DNA of 23,424 nucleotides, from the NCBI GenBank assembly GCA_016550405.1, contig JABXGX010000096.1, forward strand, positions 1 to 23,424. The letters run 5' to 3'. The translations under genes and the position numbers were made by a program. Numbering within the stretch: position 1 is the stretch's first letter; the number at the start of each line of letters is the position of its first letter. The notes under the pieces are model-generated. The model saw nothing but the letters and a program-made list of their open reading frames with translations, searched no databases and was not told the origin of the DNA. Shown one piece after another: positions 1-6,708 of the stretch. The DNA is from an archaeon. Its GTDB lineage: Archaea; Asgardarchaeota; Hermodarchaeia; Hermodarchaeales; Hermodarchaeaceae.

Positions 1-1
1 A

Positions 2-862
2 ATACTTTGGTCATCTTCATTTGTCATTATTAAATTCGGCCTTACTGAAATTCCACCGTTAATCTTTGCGGGATTACGGTACACCATAGCTGCAATTATT
101 CTCTTGGTTGCAGCACTTCTAATTCCCTCACACCGCAAAGAAGTCAGGGCGTTGCCTAAGAGTTGGTGGTACCGATTGACCCTCTACGGTCTTGTTTATT
201 ACACAATAACAATGGGCACACAGTTTATTGGATTAGCACTTCTCCCAGCACTCACAGTCAGTTTTATCCTTAATTTCACAACAATACTTGTTGTTATTTT
301 TGCATTCTTTTTCCTACAAGAAAAGCCAAATCCCAAACAGATTGCTTTAGTACTTGTTGCCTTATTGGGAGCATACTTCTATTTTTGGCCCATTGATATC
401 ATTAGTAGCTCCTTGTTTGGTATTGTAGTAGTGGTCGTTAGTCTAGTGGCAAATGCGTTTTCAGCGATTATTGGTCGGGGCATAAATCGTTCGCTTGAAG
501 TGTCTGCTCTTGTCGTGACAGCTGTTAGTATGACGATTGGAGCCATGTTCCTATTAGTTGCTGGGTTTATCACGACTCCAGTAATCATTCTTTCACCATT
601 GGGGATTACTACAATTCTTTGGCTAGCGATTGTCAATACCGCAGTTGCTTTCACTCTTTGGAATAAGGCCATGCAGAAACTCAGTGCACTAGAAACAACT
701 ATCATCAATAGTACCATGTTAGCCCAAATTGCCATTCTTGCGTTCATCTTTCTTGGTGAAATTCCGACACTAGTTGACTGGCTGGGAATTATCCTGGTAA
801 TGATTTCAGCCATGTTTATCCCGTTGCTTCGTACTCGGAAAAACGAGGTTCAATCAGCCTAA
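2..862 (+). CDS. EamA/DMT-family membrane transporter, 5'-truncated by window edge
   Basis: The frame is open from base 2 to the TAA at 860-862 (286 visible residues), so the true start lies left of the window; a TTG at 104 is internal. The visible N-terminus carries the stretch LWSSSFVIIKFGLTEIPPL and then FAGLRYTIAA, which is typical of the first helix and loop of EamA-domain transporters (WGSSFVxIK, RxxxA). About ten hydrophobic segments follow as two EamA repeats. The second repeat has NTAVAFTLWNKAMQKLSALE and a terminal LGEIPTLVDWLGIILVMISAMFI, both family-typical. Only about ten residues should be missing compared with the usual ~300. Members export or import small metabolites, and the substrate cannot be told from sequence. 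The polypeptide ends in a short basic cytoplasmic tail. Confidence 0.9.
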   Translation: MLWSSSFVIIKFGLTEIPPLIFAGLRYTIAAIILLVAALLIPSHRKEVRALPKSWWYRLTLYGLVYYTITMGTQFIGLALLPALTVSFILNFTTILVVIFAFFFLQEKPNPKQIALVLVALLGAYFYFWPIDIISSSLFGIVVVVVSLVANAFSAIIGRGINRSLEVSALVVTAVSMTIGAMFLLVAGFITTPVIILSPLGITTILWLAIVNTAVAFTLWNKAMQKLSALETTIINSTMLAQIAILAFIFLGEIPTLVDWLGIILVMISAMFIPLLRTRKNEVQSA

Positions 863-893
863 GAAAGAGTCTTATTTGGGTGTGACTAATATT

Positions 894-901
894 CTTTAAA
901 G
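894..901 (+). promoter_or_regulatory. Probable TATA box for the gene at 919 (leaderless)
   Basis: CTTTAAAG lies about 22 nt before the ATG at 919, the spacing at which archaeal transcription would start on or next to the start codon. No Shine-Dalgarno sequence is seen, which fits a leaderless transcript. Confidence 0.4.
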
Positions 902-918
902 GCTCTGGCGGGGAAGAC

Positions 919-2142
919 ATGAGCGAGACAGCGGTAGCCAGCAAAACGGAAATCGTTCAAGAGGCTTTGCTAAATTATCTCCAGAGCGTGAAGACGTTTT
1001 ACGCTGAATTGTATTCCCCCTCGAATATCACAAAGATGGAAGCACTGCTACCAACTGAACAAATAGGGCAAAGTGATGAACCAATTTTTATCCGTCTTGC
1101 CCGGGCAGAAAAATGGTGGTTGTCAAACCTCTTTCTGAGTTTATCTAAAATTGATCAGATTTTAACGAATATCGAACGATGGCGAATGTGGTTTTTGGAT
1201 TTAGTCGATAACTTAGAATTTACAGAAGAAAATATCCAGCTTCTTACTAAGGGACCTGACGCCGTTTATGATTACTTAAGTAGTCGAAAACTAGATGAGG
1301 GCTATGTTCGATTAGTAGTTAACAATGCCACCAATGATTTTCTTGAATATATTCATGGAACTCGAGAAATTTTAGATGAACTCGTTAGCCTAGATGAGTT
1401 TATCCAGCGTTTAGAAAGTCCTGTATTACAGATAGTAGAGCTTCGGCTTCAACGAATCAAAGAGGTCAATTATAAGAAATTGTTACAGCAAATGCAGCAA
1501 TTGCTAGCAGCAACATACAATGCCCCTGATCAAGAAAATTTCCTGCGTAATTTAGCGGCTCTTATACATATCTTTGCAGGCTGGCGACAAATGATTCAAC
1601 TGGATGATTCCACCTTGGACAAACCGGAGGCTATTAGTCAATTTGTTAAAGAAGCTCGAAAAACCGTGAATAAGCTTAACCAACTCACTCGGAATTTCCA
1701 AATTTTTGTGGAATCACGCAACCAAGCTGATTATTACCTTCGACAAGCTGAACTATCCACGATTCGGATGATGCTTAGTTATGAAGGTACAGCTGAGAAG
1801 TGGTGGCTAGAATATATACAAGCTGATCCTGAGAAAATTAAAGGATTTATTCCAGAAAAACTGGATTCTCACCAATTATTAATCGGCGTAACCCACAGCC
1901 TAGCTCTTCTTGAGGATTTGGAACAAAGGCTTTTTCCTCAAATGCCAAGCCTGAAAACCACTGTCGGGGAATTAGGAAAGTTTCTCCAAAGCAATGCCAT
2001 TGAATTGTATCAAGAAATTAACCAATCGCGTCTTGCTCTATGGGAGAAATATGAAAAATTACTGGTTTCAAATCTGATGAAGCTTCGCAAGGCACTTCAC
2101 GACCTCATCAAATACCAAGACTTGAACCGTGACCGCTCTTGA
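919..2142 (+). CDS. Hypothetical all-helical soluble protein (407 aa)
   Basis: I do not recognise this protein. It begins with ATG 56 nt after the transporter stop. The sequence is polar, rich in Leu, Gln, Glu and Trp, and has almost no Gly/Pro breaks, so it should fold as long alpha-helices or coiled coils. No signal peptide, membrane segment, Cys cluster or nucleotide-binding motif is visible. The motif AEKWW occurs twice (residues 63-67 and 292-296), each time followed by a long helix with Leu/Ile heptads. This hints at an old internal duplication, but the flanks are too diverged to be sure. A TATA-like box just upstream suggests its own promoter. The neighbouring transporters give no firm functional clue. 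Confidence 0.75.
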   Translation: MSETAVASKTEIVQEALLNYLQSVKTFYAELYSPSNITKMEALLPTEQIGQSDEPIFIRLARAEKWWLSNLFLSLSKIDQILTNIERWRMWFLDLVDNLEFTEENIQLLTKGPDAVYDYLSSRKLDEGYVRLVVNNATNDFLEYIHGTREILDELVSLDEFIQRLESPVLQIVELRLQRIKEVNYKKLLQQMQQLLAATYNAPDQENFLRNLAALIHIFAGWRQMIQLDDSTLDKPEAISQFVKEARKTVNKLNQLTRNFQIFVESRNQADYYLRQAELSTIRMMLSYEGTAEKWWLEYIQADPEKIKGFIPEKLDSHQLLIGVTHSLALLEDLEQRLFPQMPSLKTTVGELGKFLQSNAIELYQEINQSRLALWEKYEKLLVSNLMKLRKALHDLIKYQDLNRDRS

Positions 2143-2165
2143 TAAAGGTCATGTTCGCGGGTAAT

Positions 2166-2175
2166 TATTTAAATA
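2166..2175 (+). promoter_or_regulatory. Probable TATA box for the MFS gene
   Basis: TATTTAAATA lies about 46 nt upstream of the ATG at 2221, so transcription should start near 2195-2200. That point falls inside the imperfect palindrome at 2193-2209. Confidence 0.45.
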
Positions 2176-2192
2176 AAGAGTCCAGTGGAGCG

Positions 2193-2209
2193 TAGTATTC
2201 GGAACACTA
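2193..2209. promoter_or_regulatory. Imperfect 17-bp palindrome at the predicted MFS transcription start (possible operator)
   Basis: TAGTATTC-G-GAACACTA has 8-base arms with one mismatched pair around a single central base. It sits about 20-30 bp after the TATA box at 2166, where a repressor would block transcription. Confidence 0.3.
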
Positions 2210-2220
2210 TGTGAAATGCC

Positions 2221-3453
2221 ATGCAAGCTGTTGACTCAAAGATTAAACATCCTCGTCGCAGCTATATTCTCCTCTTATTGGCAAACATGTCTTGGATATT
2301 TGGGGTCTATCTTTATAGTAATTTCATCGGTTTGTTCATGCGCGAAGAACTTGGAGCTAATTCCGTACAGGTTGGATATTGGTCGACAGTATTTATTCTC
2401 AGTATGCTCCTATTTATTGGTCTTGGTGGAATATTGACAGCAAGACTTGGTGAAAAACAGGCTATGATTTTAGGCTGGATCGTAATTATTCCTGCTCCCC
2501 TCATCTACCTTTTTGCTATGAATTGGCAAATGGTCCTGGTTGGAGCCTTCCTAGAAGGGGCAAGCATGCTCGCCGCAGCCCCCATCGGATCATATATCAC
2601 AAGTTTATCAGGTGGTGGTCAAAGAGGCCGTGCCTTTGGTGGATCCGCCGCCTCCATTGCGCTTGGAGGAATACCAAGCCCTGTTATCGGAGGACTCATT
2701 ATTACTCTCTTTAGTTACTCACTAGTGTTTCTCATTTCGTTCATCCTTTTTATCGTGAGTACCATTATGGTCCTGCCAATTTCCCCAATTCCTACTACTC
2801 GAAAAGAAAGAGCAGCACAGCGAAGCTGGAAGTTCTTTAAAAACCGTGTGTTTATCTTCGTCACGTTATTTTGGTTTTCAATTTCCACATTGTTCTGGAT
2901 TGCCAACATGTTTGTGCCTTTATTCCTCTATGATAGGTGGGGGTTGACTGAAGCACAAATTGGTGCACTAGGTTCCATCTCAAATGCCTCGGGCTCAGTG
3001 TTAGGACCTGTAATGGGATGGATTGGTGACCGTTGGTCTTATGTTGGTGCATTAATATTTCCAGTCATTGGCATTTTGGGGTTTTATGGAATTCTCATGA
3101 TAAATCCTTTGCCTACCTTACTGCCCTTATTGTATGTTATTTATGGGTTTATCCATTGCTTCTCCCTTGTTTTAGCAGTTCTCTCACATAATATTCCCCG
3201 TGGTCAGTTACCAGATGCCCTTGCCGCATACAATCTTATCGGACGATCATTATCTCCTATATCACCCATTATCGGAGGATTGACCTTCGCAATTTCCCCA
3301 GGTTTTCCATTGTTGATTGCATCTGTATTAATGCCCATACCGTTGGTGATTCTTTTCTTTCTAAGGCGGGCTCAATTACACGAAAAGAAAATAACGACAC
3401 AAAAAGAAGAAACAATGCCAGCTCCTTTCGAAGAGATACACCCTGGTATCTAG
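2221..3453 (+). CDS. Major facilitator superfamily transporter
   Basis: The 410-residue protein has about 12 hydrophobic segments in two halves of six, the usual MFS length and topology. The loop after the second helix reads GGILTARLGEKQAMILG, a recognisable MFS motif-A region (GxxxDRxGRR-like, degenerate). The second half repeats it as GPVMGWIGDRWSYVG. A basic central loop (TTRKERAAQRSWKFFKNR) separates the halves, and a hydrophilic tail of about 35 residues ends the protein in the cytoplasm. The ATG at 2221 is preceded by a TATA box and a palindrome. The gene converges on the solenoid gene with only 3 bp between stop codons. The substrate is unknown; drug or metabolite efflux is possible. 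Confidence 0.9.
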   Translation: MQAVDSKIKHPRRSYILLLLANMSWIFGVYLYSNFIGLFMREELGANSVQVGYWSTVFILSMLLFIGLGGILTARLGEKQAMILGWIVIIPAPLIYLFAMNWQMVLVGAFLEGASMLAAAPIGSYITSLSGGGQRGRAFGGSAASIALGGIPSPVIGGLIITLFSYSLVFLISFILFIVSTIMVLPISPIPTTRKERAAQRSWKFFKNRVFIFVTLFWFSISTLFWIANMFVPLFLYDRWGLTEAQIGALGSISNASGSVLGPVMGWIGDRWSYVGALIFPVIGILGFYGILMINPLPTLLPLLYVIYGFIHCFSLVLAVLSHNIPRGQLPDALAAYNLIGRSLSPISPIIGGLTFAISPGFPLLIASVLMPIPLVILFFLRRAQLHEKKITTQKEETMPAPFEEIHPGI

Positions 3454-3456
3454 TGC

Positions 3457-4731
3457 TTAGACATATTCTTCAAAAACATGGCCAGTGATTGCCACGGCAA
3501 CTCGATTTAGCCCATAAATTTGATACAGAGGACTCTCGATCTCCTTAGTTAGATTAAGTGCTTTAGCAGCATGTCCGTTTTCTGCCATAGCCTTAATGAT
3601 TTTTAGTTGCTCGACGCTGCGAGCCTTTTTCCGTTCTAATTCTTTAGTCACTTCTAAGGCAGCATCATATCGTTCTTTTCTTGTGAGTGCATGAGCAATC
3701 TCAGTGAGAGCAGCGATTCGTGAACCTTTCACTTCTAAGCGCATCGCCATTTGGGTAGCCTGTTTCACTTCGCCCAGTTCTGCAAAGCCACGAACCACTT
3801 CAATCAAGGCGTCAGGGGGGACATCCTCATCGAGCTTTTCTGTAACCTTTATTGCTTTCTTGATTTGCTGGTTTTCCACTAGCTCCCCCACAACTTTAGC
3901 AACTAGAATAGCTCGGGCATACCGATTTTCGATGTTCCCAATCAATGCTAACGCCATCGATTCCTTCCCGTCATCAACTAATGCTCCGATAAGAGGAGCA
4001 AGTACAACGGTCTGATGGTCTTCACTTATGACTTCCCCATACATCTCAAGGGCTTTAGGCAAAGCCCTCATCCGAGCCAGTGCCGCACATACCTCGCCTA
4101 AAGCCTCAGGTTTCCATCCTTCATCCTCAATATTTGAAAGCAAATCCATTGAATCAGATAATCGATTATCCTTTGCTAATGTTACAATAGCACTGCTTAA
4201 AACGCGTCCTGCCTTTTCTGTATCCTCTAACTTCTCAGCAACTTGTACCGCTGCACGAATCTGCCCATTAATGGCTAACGACTCTGCAACTGCAGCTTGA
4301 GAATGAACCCGTCGAGTCTTGCTCTCGATTTTTCCAACAACTTCTAAGGCTTTATCCACTTCCTGTGCATTAGCTAATGAACGAGCGATTCCATCCAGAA
4401 TATAGTCACGGTCTTCCTCGTCTTTTAGACTCAGTGCGATTTTGATGGCTTCATCAGAATCTTTACACCGTCCTAAGGATTTTCCAACAATTGTTAGAGA
4501 TCGCCATCGAGGGTTCCCAGGTCGAACCCCCTTAGCCAATGCAAGTGCTTCATCACACAATTCCATTGAAGCATGAGCCGAACAAATGTCTGCCTTTGCT
4601 AGTTCTTGATCCCTTTCTTCAAGCTTTTGAGCTAGTTCAGCTGCTTCATGAAGAATTTGACGCGCTTTGTCTTCTAGCGTCTCGGGTTTCTGCCATTTAT
4701 TCTCCTTCTTCTTTTTCTTTCTCCAAGACAT
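3457..4731 (-). CDS. TPR/HEAT-like alpha-solenoid repeat protein
   Basis: The protein has 424 residues when started at ATG 4731. The reading frame is open further upstream to 4818, but a TATA-like sequence (4791-4798) lies inside that extension, and the sequence MSWRKKKKKENKW looks like a natural start. After the Lys-rich N-terminus come roughly ten degenerate helix-turn-helix repeats of about 33-36 residues, with the pattern A..VA..LA..G....AL.....I (for example AAVAESLAINGQIRAAVQVA). This is an alpha-solenoid of the TPR type, a protein-protein interaction scaffold. There is no membrane segment, signal or catalytic motif. It converges with the MFS gene, 3 bp apart, and lies in the same direction as the ferredoxin gene. 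Partner and pathway are unknown. Confidence 0.85.
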   Translation of the reverse strand: MSWRKKKKKENKWQKPETLEDKARQILHEAAELAQKLEERDQELAKADICSAHASMELCDEALALAKGVRPGNPRWRSLTIVGKSLGRCKDSDEAIKIALSLKDEEDRDYILDGIARSLANAQEVDKALEVVGKIESKTRRVHSQAAVAESLAINGQIRAAVQVAEKLEDTEKAGRVLSSAIVTLAKDNRLSDSMDLLSNIEDEGWKPEALGEVCAALARMRALPKALEMYGEVISEDHQTVVLAPLIGALVDDGKESMALALIGNIENRYARAILVAKVVGELVENQQIKKAIKVTEKLDEDVPPDALIEVVRGFAELGEVKQATQMAMRLEVKGSRIAALTEIAHALTRKERYDAALEVTKELERKKARSVEQLKIIKAMAENGHAAKALNLTKEIESPLYQIYGLNRVAVAITGHVFEEYV

Positions 4732-4790
4732 TGGCGTTCCCTTTACAAACCCGAATCCGTGACGCAAGTATAGAAACTGTGCATGAGTGC

Positions 4791-4798
4791 CTTTATAG
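4791..4798 (-). promoter_or_regulatory. Probable TATA box for the solenoid gene
   Basis: On the minus strand this reads TACTATAAAGG across 4790-4800, about 60 nt before the ATG at 4731. This predicts a leader of roughly 35 nt and argues for 4731 as the start. Confidence 0.35.
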
Positions 4799-4960
4799 TA
4801 TTTTGCAGTACTTTGCACCTACATGAACAATACTAAGGACATTTCAACCTCATCCTGTTATTGAACAGCAAGAACTTGTGGAACGTGAAATTTAGAAAAT
4901 AATAAAGCCATAACTCATTTTTTATCCTGAACGAACAAAACTTCATCTGATTTTTCAAGA

Positions 4961-5179
4961 CTAGCAGGTTGAATGGTTGATAGCGTTTTCAGGGCAATTT
5001 TGAACGCAGGCACAACATTCAACGCAGGCATCAATATTCGGTGCCGTGGATTTGCCATCAACAATTTCAAAAACATCTGAGGGACACACGTCTTTACAGA
5101 CTGCAGCCCCCGTGCATTTGTCATAATCAATTTCGATGGTGAAATCGCCTTCTTCATTCTTGTAAGTTTTAACTACCAT
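4961..5179 (-). CDS. Small bacterial-type ferredoxin with 3-Cys + 4-Cys cluster motifs
   Basis: A 72-residue soluble electron carrier. The second motif is complete (C52xxC55xxC58xxxC62-P) and should hold a [4Fe-4S] cluster. The first motif reads C22-T-G-A-A-V-C28-K-D-V-C32-P: the second Cys position is Ala25, leaving three ligands, as in proteins that carry a [3Fe-4S] cluster. Extra cysteines are C56 and the C-terminal C72. The start ATG at 5179 has a strong Shine-Dalgarno (GCAGGAGGAT on the minus strand, about 8 nt spacing) and a TATA box at 5235-5242. The gene stands alone, divergent from the LRR gene. As a soluble ferredoxin it could serve the HdrA/hydrogenase system encoded further along the window, but that pairing is inference only. 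Confidence 0.92.
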   Translation of the reverse strand: MVVKTYKNEEGDFTIEIDYDKCTGAAVCKDVCPSDVFEIVDGKSTAPNIDACVECCACVQNCPENAINHSTC

Positions 5180-5191
5180 GCTGAATTATCC

Positions 5192-5206
5192 TCCTGCAAT
5201 GCAGGA
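5192..5206. promoter_or_regulatory. 15-bp perfect palindrome overlapping the ferredoxin Shine-Dalgarno
   Basis: TCCTGCA-A-TGCAGGA has perfect 7-base arms around one central base. It lies just after the predicted ferredoxin transcription start and its inner part overlaps the AGGAGG ribosome-binding site. It could be an operator, or an RNA element that hides the Shine-Dalgarno. Confidence 0.4.
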
Positions 5207-5234
5207 ATGGTTTGTACAGTTTCTATTCAACTGC

Positions 5235-5242
5235 ATTTAAAG
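5235..5242 (-). promoter_or_regulatory. Probable TATA box for the ferredoxin gene
   Basis: The minus strand reads GGCTTTAAATGC, about 56 nt before the ATG at 5179. This predicts a leader of roughly 30 nt that includes the palindrome and the Shine-Dalgarno. Confidence 0.45.
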
Positions 5243-5287
5243 CCTTATCCCTTTCTTATTCAGAAATAACCCATGCACCGATAGCTC

Positions 5288-5295
5288 TATAAATT
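5288..5295 (+). promoter_or_regulatory. Probable TATA box for the LRR gene
   Basis: TATAAATT within TCTATAAATTTAATA lies about 43 nt before the ATG at 5338. With the minus-strand box at 5235-5242 it forms a compact divergent promoter region. Confidence 0.5.
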
Positions 5296-5337
5296 TAATA
5301 AACACTACGATGCCAAACGAAGCGAAGCACTTCCTTG

Positions 5338-6552
5338 ATGACGATGATCAAAATCAACTACCAAACCCAAGACGAGGAAGAGACCATAATCGAATTCGAT
5401 ACATGTCCACCCACGCTAGACCTCACCGAACTTGGTATCATCTCAATCGATCTCTCATTACTTCAATCATGCACAACCCTTGAAGTGCTTAACTTATACG
5501 ATAACCATCTTGACTATATTGATCTTACTCCGCTCCAAAGCTGTGTAGGTCTCCAAGAAGTCTATCTTGGTGAAAACGAATTGGTGCATTTGGACTTGTC
5601 TCCGCTCAGAAAATGTACCAATCTACAAATCCTCGAGTTACATCAAAACAAATTCGAAACGCTCAATCTTGGTCCTTTATTGCATTGCACGCAATTAAAG
5701 CGACTAGATTTCGCTAATAACGCCTTGCAAATGCTAGACCTTGGTCCATTGTGGAAATGTACCTTATTAGAGGAACTCGATCTATCAGAGAATGAACTTC
5801 ATGAACTCATCCTTACTCCCCTTTACTACTGCACGAATCTCCTAGACCTTGATATATCAGGAAATGATCTTGATCATCTGGACATCTCTCCCCTTTGGAA
5901 TTGCAAACAACTTCAATCATTAAATCTCAGAGCCAACCGAATTGAACAAATTGACCTCCGCGCATTATATCACTGCGAGCAACTCCGAGAGCTAGAACTC
6001 AGCCAAAACAAGTTAAAGCATATTGATCTAAGTCCGTTATGGCACTGCCGGAAGCTTGAGGCACTCTGGCTCGCGGAAAATTTGTTGACACAACTTAATC
6101 TTGCTCCTCTGACACATTCGACCAGTTTGAAAACATTAAACCTGACCCAAAACGAGTTAAATAGACTTGACCTCTCCCCTCTCCTCAAAGGTCAAACCGA
6201 TTTCAACCTCTTCGTTGACCCAGATGTCGATCTTGTTGCTGATAGCCGTTTGAAATCAGCCCTGTGGAAACACTCGCCTGCTACCTTTGAAGAACTGATA
6301 CCAACTATAATTTGGTATGGAGAACCCCAAGTTGTTGCGGACAGCAGTCAAGAAGACCAAGCCACTCTCGAGGGTGACACTTCTCAATCAGCAATAGGGC
6401 GGATAATTAGCCTAGAGCATATCGGAAAAGAATTTCTCACCCATCTAATGAAGCAAGGCTGGCTAATCCGAGTAGAAACTGAAAACGGTTTTGAATATGT
6501 TCTTTCTCCAGATGGAGAAACCAAATTAAGAGAAATTGGGCTAGACCTTTGA
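5338..6552 (+). CDS. Leucine-rich-repeat protein with a 24-residue period and a cysteine ladder
   Basis: The protein has 404 residues from ATG 5338; a TTG three bases earlier and an ATG at 5344 are alternatives. Residues about 27-290 are LRRs of consensus LDLSPLWxCxxLxxLxLxxNxLxx, repeating every 24 residues. Cysteine falls at exactly the same repeat position nine times (C45, 69, 93, 117, 141, 165, 189, 213, 237), then becomes Ser261 and Gly285 as the array decays. After the repeats comes an acidic linker, then a compact C-terminal segment of about 60 residues (IGKEFLTHLMKQGWLIRVE...) that might be a small winged-helix-like or capping domain. There is no signal peptide or membrane segment, so it is likely cytoplasmic. 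LRRs bind proteins; the partner is unknown. It is followed by the EF-2 paralogue in the same direction. Confidence 0.92.
   Translation: MTMIKINYQTQDEEETIIEFDTCPPTLDLTELGIISIDLSLLQSCTTLEVLNLYDNHLDYIDLTPLQSCVGLQEVYLGENELVHLDLSPLRKCTNLQILELHQNKFETLNLGPLLHCTQLKRLDFANNALQMLDLGPLWKCTLLEELDLSENELHELILTPLYYCTNLLDLDISGNDLDHLDISPLWNCKQLQSLNLRANRIEQIDLRALYHCEQLRELELSQNKLKHIDLSPLWHCRKLEALWLAENLLTQLNLAPLTHSTSLKTLNLTQNELNRLDLSPLLKGQTDFNLFVDPDVDLVADSRLKSALWKHSPATFEELIPTIIWYGEPQVVADSSQEDQATLEGDTSQSAIGRIISLEHIGKEFLTHLMKQGWLIRVETENGFEYVLSPDGETKLREIGLDL
5416..6207 (+). repeat. 72-bp-period coding repeat (LRR array, about 10-11 units)
   Basis: The repeated unit corresponds to 24 codons. The protein pattern is strongly kept while the DNA has diverged between units, so this is an old coding repeat and not a recent tandem duplication. 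The last two units have lost the Cys. Confidence 0.85.
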
Positions 6553-6670
6553 TGGGTTGGTTTACCGTAATCCTTTTAGGGCAATCAAAGGTTCTGCTTG
6601 CCCAGAGAGCGAGAGACCATTGTGCGCAAAGAGACGTGCTGCACAGGCTTTTGCCATCATATTCGTGTGA

Positions 6671-6680
6671 GAATATATTC
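6671..6680 (+). promoter_or_regulatory. Probable TATA box for the EF-2 paralogue
   Basis: GAATATATTC, itself a perfect 10-bp palindrome, lies about 29-38 nt before the ATG at 6709, so the transcript would be nearly leaderless. A GAAAGG sequence closer to the start could act as a weak ribosome-binding site in a longer transcript. Confidence 0.4.
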
Positions 6681-6708
6681 CAATTCAAGTTGAAAGGATT
6701 GAACCCCA

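Noticed and set aside
379..813. 144-residue minus-strand reading frame
   Set aside because: Lies wholly opposite the EamA transporter; its composition is that of an antisense shadow of membrane-protein codons.
4732..4818. N-terminal extension of the solenoid protein
   Set aside because: A TATA-like sequence lies inside it and the residues show no repeat pattern; ATG 4731 is preferred.
4915..5157. 80-residue minus-strand frame over the ferredoxin
   Set aside because: Overlaps the ferredoxin in another frame and loses the Cys motifs that identify the real gene.
5416..6207. 72-bp periodicity considered as a CRISPR-like or tandem DNA repeat
   Set aside because: The period is in phase with codons and explained by LRR protein repeats; the DNA units are diverged and no spacers exist.
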